Assembly: GCA_035306605.1 (NCBI GenBank)
Contig: DATGNR010000075.1
DNA: 64,000 nucleotides
Strand: one strand, 5' to 3'
From: Xanthomarina sp035306605
Lineage (GTDB): Bacteria > Bacteroidota > Bacteroidia > Flavobacteriales > Flavobacteriaceae
In this document: positions 24,589-32,949 of the stretch, one piece after another
How positions within the stretch are numbered: the stretch's first letter is position 1
Layout: every line of letters starts with the position of its first letter
Made by a program: the position numbers and the translations under genes
Notes under the pieces: model-generated
Told to the model about the DNA's origin: nothing
What the model saw: the letters and a program-made list of their open reading frames with translations, nothing else
The model's database searches: none

Positions 24589-26280
24589 ATGAGCGACGAT
24601 AAAAAAGTAATTTTCTCGATGTCTGGTTTAACCAAGACCTATCAGAGCGCAAATACACCTGTTTTAAAGAATATTTACTTAAGCTTCTTTTACGGTGCAA
24701 AAATTGGAATTCTAGGACTAAATGGTTCTGGTAAATCTACTTTATTAAAAATTATAGCCGGAATTGATAAAAATTATCAAGGAGATGTAGTATTTTCTCC
24801 TGGTTATACCGTTGGTTATCTAGAACAAGAACCACAATTAGACGAAACCAAAACCGTTATGGAAATTGTAAAAGAAGGAGCGGCAGAAACTGTTGCTATT
24901 CTTGAAGAATACAATAAAATAAACGACATGTTTGGTCTTGAAGAAGTTTATAGCGATCCAGATAAAATGGAAAAGCTAATGAACAGACAAGCAGTTTTAC
25001 AAGATCAAATTGATGCTTCGGATGCATGGGAACTAGATACTAAGTTAGAAATAGCCATGGATGCATTAAGAACTCCAGATGGCGATAAAAAGATTAGTGT
25101 ACTTTCTGGTGGTGAAAAACGTCGTGTAGCATTATGTAGATTGCTTTTACAAGAGCCAGATGTATTATTACTGGATGAGCCTACCAACCACTTGGATGCT
25201 GAGTCGGTACATTGGTTAGAACATCATTTAGCTCAATATAAAGGAACTGTTATTGCTGTAACCCACGATAGGTATTTCTTAGATAATGTTGCAGGTTGGA
25301 TTTTAGAGCTGGATAGAGGAGAAGGAATTCCTTGGAAAGGAAATTACTCTTCTTGGTTAGATCAAAAGTCTAAACGTATGGCTCAAGAAGGAAAAACTGC
25401 TTCTAAGCGTCAGAAAACCTTAGAACGAGAGTTAGAATGGGTACGTCAAGGTGCTAAAGGAAGACAAACCAAACAAAAGGCACGTTTAAAGAACTACGAT
25501 AAATTATTAAGTCAAGACCAAAAACAGTTAGACGAAAAACTGGAAATCTATATTCCAAACGGACCTCGTTTAGGAACCAATGTTATTGAAGCCGTTGGCG
25601 TAAGTAAAGGGTATGACGATAAATTATTATACGATAACTTAAATTTTAATTTACCACAAGCTGGAATTGTTGGAATTATTGGTCCTAACGGAGCTGGTAA
25701 AACCACCATTTTCAGAATGATTATGGGTGAAGAAACCCCAGATAAAGGCGAATTTAAAGTAGGTGAAACAGCTAAAATAGCATACGTAGATCAAACCCAC
25801 TCTAATATTGATCCAAATAAAACTATCTGGCAAAACTTTAGCGATGAGCAAGAGTTGATTATGATGGGAGGTAAGCAGGTTAATTCTCGTGCCTACTTAA
25901 GTAGATTTAACTTTAGTGGAAGCGAACAGAACAAAAAAGTAAGCATGCTTTCAGGTGGAGAAAGAAACAGATTGCATCTTGCCATGACACTTAAAGAAGA
26001 AGGAAACGTTTTGTTATTGGATGAGCCTACAAACGACTTAGATGTAAACACCTTAAGAGCTTTAGAAGAAGGTCTTGAAAACTTTGCTGGTTGTGCCGTA
26101 GTAATATCGCATGATAGATGGTTTTTAGATAGAATTTGTACGCATATTTTAGCGTTTGAAGGTAACTCTGAAGTATACTTCTTTGAAGGTAGTTTTAGTG
26201 ATTATGAAGAAAACAAGAAACAACGTCTTGGCGGAGATTTAATGCCAAAGCGAATTAAATATAGAAAATTAGTAAGATAA
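24589..26280 (+). CDS. ettA: Energy-dependent translational throttle protein EttA (ABC-F)
   Basis: A 563-residue ABC-F ATPase that binds the ribosomal E-site and links translation to the ATP/ADP ratio. Two complete nucleotide-binding domains are visible: Walker A GLNGSGKST with signature LSGGEKRRVALCRLL and Walker B LLLDEPTNHLDAES, then GPNGAGKTT, LSGGERNRLHLAM and LLLDEPTNDLDV. The EttA-type arm insertion lies in the first domain (about 95-135), and the RQGAKGRQTKQKARL P-site-interaction linker lies between domains. The size and ending (GGDLMPKRIKYRKLVR) fit EttA rather than Uup. Monocistronic. Confidence 0.93.
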   Translation: MSDDKKVIFSMSGLTKTYQSANTPVLKNIYLSFFYGAKIGILGLNGSGKSTLLKIIAGIDKNYQGDVVFSPGYTVGYLEQEPQLDETKTVMEIVKEGAAETVAILEEYNKINDMFGLEEVYSDPDKMEKLMNRQAVLQDQIDASDAWELDTKLEIAMDALRTPDGDKKISVLSGGEKRRVALCRLLLQEPDVLLLDEPTNHLDAESVHWLEHHLAQYKGTVIAVTHDRYFLDNVAGWILELDRGEGIPWKGNYSSWLDQKSKRMAQEGKTASKRQKTLERELEWVRQGAKGRQTKQKARLKNYDKLLSQDQKQLDEKLEIYIPNGPRLGTNVIEAVGVSKGYDDKLLYDNLNFNLPQAGIVGIIGPNGAGKTTIFRMIMGEETPDKGEFKVGETAKIAYVDQTHSNIDPNKTIWQNFSDEQELIMMGGKQVNSRAYLSRFNFSGSEQNKKVSMLSGGERNRLHLAMTLKEEGNVLLLDEPTNDLDVNTLRALEEGLENFAGCAVVISHDRWFLDRICTHILAFEGNSEVYFFEGSFSDYEENKKQRLGGDLMPKRIKYRKLVR

Positions 26281-26298
26281 TTTTTTAAATAGAAGAAT

Positions 26299-26332
26299 AA
26301 AAAAAACGCCTCGAATTACGGGCGTTTTTTTA
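26299..26332. terminator. Bidirectional terminator between ettA and the opposite-strand gene
   Basis: AAAAAACGCC (26301-26310) pairs with GGCGTTTTTT (26321-26330), with an A-run on the left and a T-run on the right. Confidence 0.9.
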
Positions 26333-26352
26333 TTTATATAATTTCCAATTTA

Positions 26353-26595
26353 TTAACTGTCTTCGTATAAGTGACTTTCAGTAAAATCTTTATAAGTTTT
26401 TGTGTTTTCGTCTAAATCAGAGTTATAAGTCTGGCTCAATTTATGGCTTTCTTTTTCTAATAGATAGGATTTTCTCCATCCTAAAATCAATAATACCAAG
26501 AAAACAACAACAGCAACAAACAAGGCTATAACAACGCTAGTTTGTCCCATTAACGGAATGGTTAGGACCTTTGGGAAGGCGGTGAATTCTAACAT
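26353..26595 (-). CDS. Single-pass small membrane protein, unknown function
   Basis: 80 residues with one long hydrophobic helix (about 19-41, ending LLILGWRKSYLL) and a charged C-terminal tail of about 40 residues (KESHKLSQTY, then DLDENTKTYKDFTESHLYEDS). Translation may start at residue 1 or at the internal methionine 16 (MGQTSVVIAL), which sits directly before the helix. No family recognised. It is followed by the terminator shared with ettA. Coding use looks normal for the region, but the evidence is modest. Confidence 0.6.
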   Translation of the reverse strand: MLEFTAFPKVLTIPLMGQTSVVIALFVAVVVFLVLLILGWRKSYLLEKESHKLSQTYNSDLDENTKTYKDFTESHLYEDS

Positions 26596-26675
26596 TTAGG
26601 TACTCGATTTAATTAATAGCTACTCAAAGATAAGCTTTTTTTTTAACTAAGCTACTAGTTCCTAAATGACTATAA

Positions 26676-27485
26676 CTATTTGTACCAATCTAATTGCACG
26701 ACTTCTATATCCTTGTTTCCTTCAGTTACCATACTTTTAAATTTTTCTACGTCACTAAAACCTTCTGTTCCTTTGTAATGATATGGATATACTTTTTTAG
26801 GCTTAAAGTCTAAAACAGCACTTGCAGCACTTTCAACAGTCATGGTATAAGGTAAATTCATACATACAAAAGCTATGTCAATATCGGTTAATTGTCTCAT
26901 TTCAGGAATATCTTCTGTGTCACCTGAGATATAAATGCGTTGTCCACCAAGTTCAACTATATAACCATTACCGCGACCTTTTGGGTGGAATTCTAGCGCT
27001 TCTTCTCGTAAATTATACATAGGTACCGAATAAACAACTACATCTAAACCTGCTTTAGTATAGTCTACTTTTGCATTGTTTCTAACTGCAAATAAATTAT
27101 ACTGTAAAGCCTCTGGTATTTTAATAGCTACATCTGGCGGAGTAATAGGCTGAGCTGTATCTGTCATGATTCCTTCAAAAGTTTCTAAATCAAAGTGATC
27201 TTCATGGATATCGGTAATTAAAACAACACTCGGTTTTTTTTCGTTTTTATATAATTCAGGACCACCAACAGGGTCTACATAAATTACAATATCTTCATAC
27301 TCTAAAATAAAACTCGCATGATTTATAGGTTTGACTATAATTTCTGGTTGAGGCTCTTTTTCTTTTAATAAAGTTTTATCTATTTCAGTTTTCGGAGTAC
27401 TATTAATAGTGTTCTCCTTATTCTTTTCTTTGCATCCAAATGAAAGTAAAGTAATAAGAGTTAAAATTAGAAATGATTTGTTCAT
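26676..27485 (-). CDS. MBL-fold metallo-hydrolase lipoprotein
   Basis: A 269-residue protein with a lipoprotein signal peptide: a hydrophobic stretch then LSFGC, with C18 as the lipidated cysteine, and a Lys/Glu/Asn-rich linker. The rest is an MBL-fold domain of the same general type as the hydrolase at 14009: NHASFILEYEDIVIYVDPVGG, the metal motif TDIHEDHFD (reduced from HxHxDH, with aspartate at the first position), ISGDTEDIPEM, and the final YPYHYKGTEG. It should be anchored in a membrane facing the periplasm or surface. Substrate unknown. It lies 45 bases downstream of the ScfR-like regulator gene on the same strand and may be co-transcribed with it. Confidence 0.83.
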   Translation of the reverse strand: MNKSFLILTLITLLSFGCKEKNKENTINSTPKTEIDKTLLKEKEPQPEIIVKPINHASFILEYEDIVIYVDPVGGPELYKNEKKPSVVLITDIHEDHFDLETFEGIMTDTAQPITPPDVAIKIPEALQYNLFAVRNNAKVDYTKAGLDVVVYSVPMYNLREEALEFHPKGRGNGYIVELGGQRIYISGDTEDIPEMRQLTDIDIAFVCMNLPYTMTVESAASAVLDFKPKKVYPYHYKGTEGFSDVEKFKSMVTEGNKDIEVVQLDWYK

Positions 27486-27530
27486 ATAAATTGTGTTTTT
27501 TATGATATAAAGTTTGTAATTATAATAGAA

Positions 27531-29006
27531 CTAACTAAATCTCGTAATTAATTCTTCAACGACTAATTCAATTTTTCTACTGTTAGCTTCCTGTTCGAGC
27601 CTGAGTGCAGGTGCTTTTCTAACTTCACAATCAGAAATAGCACAACGTTCGCAGGTAACCCCTACATCAAAACTTTTTATTTTATCAGACTCTAAAAATG
27701 CTAATTTTCTTCTTAATTGTTTATCTATTAATAGTCCTACCGTAATACTTCTATAATGTCCTTCTCTAAAAGGATCTTTTGATGCAGAAGATAAAACCAA
27801 ATAACTCATGTTGTCACTCGGATAATTAGAAATTTGCATATCGAAAATATGTTCTTCGTTGTTCGAGCTTATGTCTTTTAAAACTCTTAACGATACCCAC
27901 CGTCTGCAATAATGTTCATTAGTTTCGTTTGCATGAGGTGAATGCTGAAGCGATATGTGTAACTCTTTTTTAAGATGAAATTCTTCTGATCCAGATTGAT
28001 GCGTAAATCGTAAGAAGAAAAGATTTGGGATATTAAAATCTTTTGGTAAAATGTTTGTTAAGCGCTGATAAAATGATTCCGGTGATGCATTAAAAGATGT
28101 AATAATATTTAAAAAGAATTTCTCGTCAAAAGTTTCTTTACTAAACAATATATTAAGCTTTTCTGTAACTAAAGCTCTTGGTAAAATTAGAGCTCCAGCA
28201 AAATAGGAAGCATAAAAATTATTTAAAACCTGATCAAAATTATCAAATTTAATCCAAGTAAAGGTGTAAAGACGTTCTTTAAAATCTAAATAATTATAAG
28301 CAATTTCTTTGGCGTATATAAATGTTTTTTGAGCATCATCCATTTTGCTAGCTAACAACAAAGTTTTAGTTTTTGGTATAAAAACAGAGCGTAAATTATC
28401 TAATTCTAAGTGTTTGTCTAATTCTTTTTCGTTTATGGTATAACCATATTCTTCGATAAGGATTTCTTCTAATTCAGCGGATGAAGTTGGAAGGGTTAAA
28501 TCAATTTGATAAGCTTTAGCAAACCTAACGGCACTTTGCTCTATGTCATCAAAATAATTATTGTTTGCTTCTTGAAATGAGCGTAATGAGGCTAAATAAA
28601 AATTCTCACGGCTAAAATTATAGTTTTTCGCAATTTTTATAACGGTGCTTATAAAGGCATTTACTTTGGCAGGTGCGTTTGATATGATGTCTATCAGGTT
28701 GCTTTCTTTAATTCCAAACAGTTCTAAAGGGATTTCTTTAAGTACTTTAGACTGTAAAACTTCACCTATCGGAGCCAGATTTTTATCTAATTTTAAAGAA
28801 ACCATCTGGTCGTATGGAACATCTAACTTTTCCGATAAAATAGCTATCTTATCTGGTTTTGGATATTTTTTTCCTTTTTCAATTTCGTTTAAATAGGATT
28901 TTGATAGGCCTGAAAGTTTAGATAAACCAAAGAGTGATAAATTCTTCTCAGTGCGCTTCTGCTTTAGTTTTAAACCAAAAATAAGTTTGATGTATTCTTC
29001 TTCCAT
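27531..29006 (-). CDS. XRE-type regulator of the ScfR/RamB (short-chain fatty acyl) family
   Basis: 491 residues. An N-terminal XRE helix-turn-helix (about 10-64; LSLFGLSKLSGLSKSYLNEIEKG) is followed by a long central region with an IrrE/ImmA-like segment but no intact HExxH, and by a C-terminal domain with cysteine pairs (CERCAISDCEVRKAP), as in the DUF2083/ScfR family. Family members sense short-chain acyl-CoAs; RamB represses the glyoxylate genes aceA and aceB in Corynebacterium, and PccR controls propionyl-CoA assimilation. Here the gene is divergent from aceB-aceA, with a large palindrome between them, which strongly suggests control of the shunt. The -7 box lies only five bases before the start. 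Confidence 0.85.
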   Translation of the reverse strand: MEEEYIKLIFGLKLKQKRTEKNLSLFGLSKLSGLSKSYLNEIEKGKKYPKPDKIAILSEKLDVPYDQMVSLKLDKNLAPIGEVLQSKVLKEIPLELFGIKESNLIDIISNAPAKVNAFISTVIKIAKNYNFSRENFYLASLRSFQEANNNYFDDIEQSAVRFAKAYQIDLTLPTSSAELEEILIEEYGYTINEKELDKHLELDNLRSVFIPKTKTLLLASKMDDAQKTFIYAKEIAYNYLDFKERLYTFTWIKFDNFDQVLNNFYASYFAGALILPRALVTEKLNILFSKETFDEKFFLNIITSFNASPESFYQRLTNILPKDFNIPNLFFLRFTHQSGSEEFHLKKELHISLQHSPHANETNEHYCRRWVSLRVLKDISSNNEEHIFDMQISNYPSDNMSYLVLSSASKDPFREGHYRSITVGLLIDKQLRRKLAFLESDKIKSFDVGVTCERCAISDCEVRKAPALRLEQEANSRKIELVVEELITRFS

Positions 29007-29011
29007 AAAAT

Positions 29012-29019
29012 CAAATATA
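29012..29019 (-). promoter_or_regulatory. -7 element of the ScfR-like regulator gene (TATATTTG on the minus strand)
   Basis: CAAATATA on the plus strand reads TATATTTG on the minus strand, ending five bases before the start codon at 29006-29004. The transcript would be essentially leaderless. Confidence 0.5.
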
Positions 29020-29050
29020 GTGTTTTTTACGTATTTTTTTGTTTTGCGAA

Positions 29051-29086
29051 TTTAAAAATTTAGCGAACGTTCGCTTGGTTTTTAAA
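29051..29086. promoter_or_regulatory. 36-bp interrupted palindrome, probable operator of the ScfR/RamB-like regulator
   Basis: A perfect 14-bp palindrome AGCGAACGTTCGCT (29062-29075) is centred within a second symmetric pair, TTTAAAAA (29051-29058) and TTTTTAAA (29079-29086), sharing the same dyad axis. A further GCGAA half-site lies at 29046-29050. It sits in the 120-bp divergent region between the regulator gene and aceB and overlaps the area expected to hold the aceB -33 element. Its GC-rich core stands out sharply against the AT-rich surroundings. Confidence 0.75.
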
Positions 29087-29126
29087 AATGTTTGTTTTAA
29101 TATTGTGTCTGTAAAATTATAACAGC

Positions 29127-30725
29127 ATGGAAAACACAGTATTACTTCAGGAAAAACTTCAATTCTCAAGTATAGTAACCGAATTTTATCCAGAGATTTT
29201 AACAAAGGAGGCTTTAAAGTTTATCAAAGCTTTACATGATAAATTTAATGACAGCCGGTTAGAATTGTTAGAGACTAGAAAAAAACAGCAAAGTATTTTT
29301 GATAAAGGTGTTTTACCGGATTTTCCAACAGAAACGAAACATGTTAGAGAATCGAATTGGAGTACTGGTCCAATTCCAAAAGATTTATTGGATAGACGAG
29401 TAGAGATAACTGGTCCCGTAGAAAGGAAAATGGTTATTAATGCTCTAAATTCTGGAGCAAAAACATTTATGGCTGATTTTGAGGATAGTACAGCACCATC
29501 CTGGAAAAACATTATGGATGGTCAGCAAAACTTAAAGGATGCGGTTGAAAAAAAGATATCGTTTACGAACAAGGATAAGATGAAAGAATATCAACTTAAA
29601 GCTAAAACAGCTGTTTTATTGGTTCGTCCAAGAGGTTTGCATTTAAATGATAAACATATTTTAATTGGTAGTAGTGAAGTGTCCGGAAGTTTATTGGATT
29701 TCGGTTTGTACGTGTTTCATAACACTAAAACACTTCAAAAAAATGGTACAGCGCCATATTTTTATCTTCCAAAATTAGAACATTACTTAGAAGCACGTTG
29801 GTGGAACCAAGTTTTTGAATTTGCCCAAGACTATTTGAAAATACCAAGTGGAACTTTTAAAGCAACTGTTTTGGTTGAAACTATTACAGCTAGTTTTCAA
29901 TTAGATGAAATAATATTCGAGTTAAAAGATCATATAGTAGGTTTAAATTGTGGACGTTGGGATTATATTTTTTCATATATCAAGAAATTTAGAAATCACC
30001 CCAATTTCATAGTTCCAAATAGAGATCAAGTAACCATGTCATCTCCCTTTATGGATGCTTATTCAAAATTAGTAATTCAGCGTTGCCATAAAAGAGGAAT
30101 ACACGCTATTGGTGGTATGGCGGCGCAAATTCCAATTAAAAATGATGAGTATGCAAATATTATAGCTTTAGAAAAAGTTAGGGTTGATAAGGAACGAGAA
30201 GTAAAGAATGGTCATGATGGAACCTGGGTAGCACATCCAGCTTTAATAGAAGTAGCCATGCAAGAATTCGATAAACATATGCCTACACAAAACCAATTAC
30301 ACGTTAAGAGAGATGATGTTCAAGTTATTCAAGAAAATTTGCTTGAATTACCCATTGGAACAATTACAGAAGAAGGGATTAGAAAAAATATTAATGTAGC
30401 TATTCTTTATCTAGAAGCTTGGCTTCGTGGTTATGGGGCTGTTGCTCTTTATAATTTAATGGAAGATGCTGCTACTGCCGAAATATCAAGAACACAAATT
30501 TGGCAATGGCTTAAAAATGAAGTGCTTTTAGAGGATGGCAGAAAATTTAACACAGAGTTATATACATCCATTTTTGAAGATGAAGTTGAAAAAATACTAA
30601 CACAAATTGGTCCACAAAATATTGAAAAAACCAAATTCCACCTGGCTATAAAATTATTTGATAAGTTGGTTATATCCGACGAATTCGAAGAGTTTTTAAC
30701 CGAGTCAGCTTACGAATATCTGTAA
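29127..30725 (+). CDS. aceB: Malate synthase A
   Basis: A 532-residue malate synthase of the A type, condensing glyoxylate with acetyl-CoA. Recognisable motifs are EITGPVERKMVINALNSGA, FMADFEDSTAPSW (catalytic region near the N-terminus), VLLVRPRGLHL, GLNCGRWDYIFSYIKKF and GIHAIGGMAAQIPIK, the last two surrounding the active site. The length matches the usual 530-540 residues. It is the first gene of the glyoxylate operon with aceA and is divergent from the ScfR/RamB-like regulator. A TAATATTG element at 29098-29105 (one mismatch to TAnnTTTG) could be its -7 box. Confidence 0.95.
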   Translation: MENTVLLQEKLQFSSIVTEFYPEILTKEALKFIKALHDKFNDSRLELLETRKKQQSIFDKGVLPDFPTETKHVRESNWSTGPIPKDLLDRRVEITGPVERKMVINALNSGAKTFMADFEDSTAPSWKNIMDGQQNLKDAVEKKISFTNKDKMKEYQLKAKTAVLLVRPRGLHLNDKHILIGSSEVSGSLLDFGLYVFHNTKTLQKNGTAPYFYLPKLEHYLEARWWNQVFEFAQDYLKIPSGTFKATVLVETITASFQLDEIIFELKDHIVGLNCGRWDYIFSYIKKFRNHPNFIVPNRDQVTMSSPFMDAYSKLVIQRCHKRGIHAIGGMAAQIPIKNDEYANIIALEKVRVDKEREVKNGHDGTWVAHPALIEVAMQEFDKHMPTQNQLHVKRDDVQVIQENLLELPIGTITEEGIRKNINVAILYLEAWLRGYGAVALYNLMEDAATAEISRTQIWQWLKNEVLLEDGRKFNTELYTSIFEDEVEKILTQIGPQNIEKTKFHLAIKLFDKLVISDEFEEFLTESAYEYL

Positions 30726-30729
30726 AAAA

Positions 30730-30762
30730 AATCCTGCGAATGCTCGAACACTCAACAGGATT
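30730..30762 (+). other. Hairpin in the aceB-aceA spacer
   Basis: AATCCTG (30730-30736) pairs with CAGGATT (30756-30762) around a 19-base loop. It has no T-run behind it, so it is more likely an mRNA processing or stability element than a terminator. Confidence 0.4.
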
Positions 30763-30796
30763 CCATTATTAACATTTAATAACCAAACACAAAAGT

Positions 30797-32428
30797 ATGA
30801 AAAATTTAGCAGAATCAAATTATAGCTCTGCCTTGCAGACTGTAAGAAGTCTTAAAGAAAAGTACGGAAAAACATGGGATGCAATAAATCCTGAAAATGC
30901 CGCTAGAATGGTTACCCAAAACCGTTTTAAAACGGGCTTAGACATCGCAAAATATACGGCAGCTATCATGCGGAAAGATATGGCGGAATACGATGCAGAT
31001 TCATCAAATTATACGCAATCACTAGGTTGTTGGCATGGTTTTGTGGCTCAGCAAAAAATGATTGCTGTAAAAAAACATCACAAAACTACGGCTAAAAAAT
31101 ACTTATATCTTTCAGGTTGGATGGTAGCAGCATTACGTTCGGAATTCGGACCATTGCCAGACCAATCCATGCATGAAAAAACAGCAGTTCCGGCTTTAAT
31201 AAAAGAAATTTACGATTTCTTACGTCAAGCTGATGCCATTGAATTAAATGATTTGTTTAAGAGGCTAGAAAATGGTGAAGATGTGCAAAATCAAATAGAT
31301 AATTTTGAAACTCATATAGTTCCGATAATTGCAGATATAGATGCTGGGTTTGGAAATGAAGAAGCTACTTATTTGTTAACGAAGAAAATGATTGAGGCTG
31401 GCGCTTGTGCGATTCAGATTGAAAATCAAGTTTCAGATGCTAAACAATGTGGACATCAGGATGGTAAAGTTACCGTGCCACATGAAGATTATATAGCTAA
31501 ATTAAATGCTATTAGATATGCGTTTTTGGAACTAGGTGTAGAAGATGGGATTATTGTTGCAAGAACCGATTCTGAAGGGGCTGGTTTAACCCAGAAACTT
31601 CCTGTTAGTCAAGAGCCAGGGGATTTAGCTTCTCAATATTTATCTTTTGTTGAAGCAGAAGAAATAACTGTTAATGAAGCCAAAGAAGATGACGTGCTAC
31701 TTAAAAGAAATGGGCAGTTAGTTCGCCCCGTTAGATTAGCCAATGGCTTATATAAGTTTAAAGAAGGTTCCAATATAGATCGTGTTGTATTAGACTGTAT
31801 TACTAGTCTTCAGCATGGAGCAGATCTTTTATGGATTGAAACTCCAACTCCTAATGTGAAACAAATAGCCCATATGGTCAATAGAGTTAAAGAAGTTGTA
31901 CCAAATGCTAAATTGGTTTATAATAATTCACCGTCATTTAATTGGACATTGAATTTCCGAAATCAAGTATATGACGAAATGTTAACCTTAGGAAAAGATT
32001 TGTCTAATTATGATAAAAACAATTTAATGGATGCTAAGTATGATGGTTCTGAACTTTGTAAGCTGGCTGATGATAAAATTAGAACCTTCCAAATAGATGG
32101 AGCAAGAGATGCTGGAATTTTTCATCACTTAATTACTTTGCCTACCTATCATACGACGGCATTAAATATGAATAATCTTACAGAAGGATATTTTGGTGAT
32201 CAAGGCATGTTAGCTTATGTTAAGGAAGTTCAGAGACAAGAAATACGTAAAGGAGTTTCCTGTGTAAAGCACCAACGGATGGCTGGTTCTGATATAGGTG
32301 ATGCACACAAAACCTTTTTTGCTGGCGACAAAGCACTAAAAGCTGGAGGTGAAAAAAATACGGCAAATCAATTCGAACTGAATTCAGCAAACAATAAAGT
32401 TAAAGATAGCTTAAGTGTAGTTGCTTAA
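30797..32428 (+). CDS. aceA: Isocitrate lyase (long form)
   Basis: A 543-residue isocitrate lyase that splits isocitrate into succinate and glyoxylate. The catalytic loop reads K216-Q-C218-G-H220-Q-D-G-K instead of the KKCGHMGGK of the short enterobacterial enzyme; the catalytic cysteine and histidine are kept. PIIADIDAGFGNEEA supplies the metal aspartates. At 543 residues it is about 110 longer than the E. coli protein, consistent with the longer class with an inserted region. It follows aceB after 71 bases on the same strand, so the two are probably one operon under the ScfR/RamB-like regulator. Confidence 0.94.
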   Translation: MKNLAESNYSSALQTVRSLKEKYGKTWDAINPENAARMVTQNRFKTGLDIAKYTAAIMRKDMAEYDADSSNYTQSLGCWHGFVAQQKMIAVKKHHKTTAKKYLYLSGWMVAALRSEFGPLPDQSMHEKTAVPALIKEIYDFLRQADAIELNDLFKRLENGEDVQNQIDNFETHIVPIIADIDAGFGNEEATYLLTKKMIEAGACAIQIENQVSDAKQCGHQDGKVTVPHEDYIAKLNAIRYAFLELGVEDGIIVARTDSEGAGLTQKLPVSQEPGDLASQYLSFVEAEEITVNEAKEDDVLLKRNGQLVRPVRLANGLYKFKEGSNIDRVVLDCITSLQHGADLLWIETPTPNVKQIAHMVNRVKEVVPNAKLVYNNSPSFNWTLNFRNQVYDEMLTLGKDLSNYDKNNLMDAKYDGSELCKLADDKIRTFQIDGARDAGIFHHLITLPTYHTTALNMNNLTEGYFGDQGMLAYVKEVQRQEIRKGVSCVKHQRMAGSDIGDAHKTFFAGDKALKAGGEKNTANQFELNSANNKVKDSLSVVA

Positions 32429-32456
32429 ATAAATATAATATCCATTTGTTATAAAG

Positions 32457-32487
32457 GGCGTTTTATTTTTATAAAGCGTCTTTTTTA
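32457..32487 (+). terminator. Probable terminator after aceA
   Basis: GGCGTTTT (32457-32464) pairs with AAAGCGTC (32473-32480), eight pairs including two G-T wobbles, followed by six T. Confidence 0.6.
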
Positions 32488-32949
32488 TAAAGGATATTCC
32501 ATTTTAATATCACTTCTAGTGTAAGCGCAATTGGCTTCTAAAGGAGTTTCAACAAATCCATACTTTTTGTAAATATATATGGCATTTTCCAATTTTCTGC
32601 TAGAATAGAGTACCAGTCTTTTAAACTGTTGCTCTTTGGCGAAATCCAAACAATGTTGCATTAGTTTTTGCCCTATTTTATATCCACGATATTCAGGAGA
32701 AACAGCCATTTTAGTGAGTTCAAAAGTCCCTTCGTCTACTATAGGCATGAGTGCTACTGTACCAACTGCTTGTTTGTTTAACAAAACAAAAAATATAAAA
32801 CCACCTTTGTTTATAATATATTTTTTGGGATTATTTAATACTTCCTCATCAAAGGGTTCTACTGAAAAATGAAGCTTTAGCCACTCCATATTTAAAGCAT
32901 AAAAATCTTTTGAATAGCTAGGATTAAACGGAATGATCTCTATTTGCAT
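32485..32949 (-). CDS. GNAT family N-acetyltransferase
   Basis: A 154-residue single-domain GNAT protein. Motif A is clear: ELTKMAVSPEYRGYKIGQKLMQHCLDFA, with R/GxxGxG/A-type acetyl-CoA pyrophosphate loop (YRGYKIG). It is followed by the motif-B helix LENAIYIYKKYGFVETP. The substrate cannot be deduced. Its first eight codons overlap the end of the upstream hutG gene by 26 bases, so translation is probably coupled. Convergent with aceA, with a hairpin between. Confidence 0.83.
   Translation of the reverse strand: MQIEIIPFNPSYSKDFYALNMEWLKLHFSVEPFDEEVLNNPKKYIINKGGFIFFVLLNKQAVGTVALMPIVDEGTFELTKMAVSPEYRGYKIGQKLMQHCLDFAKEQQFKRLVLYSSRKLENAIYIYKKYGFVETPLEANCAYTRSDIKMEYPL

Noticed and set aside
29186..29512. 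108-codon minus-strand frame inside aceB
   Set aside because: Antisense to a strongly conserved enzyme; composition is that of a shadow frame.
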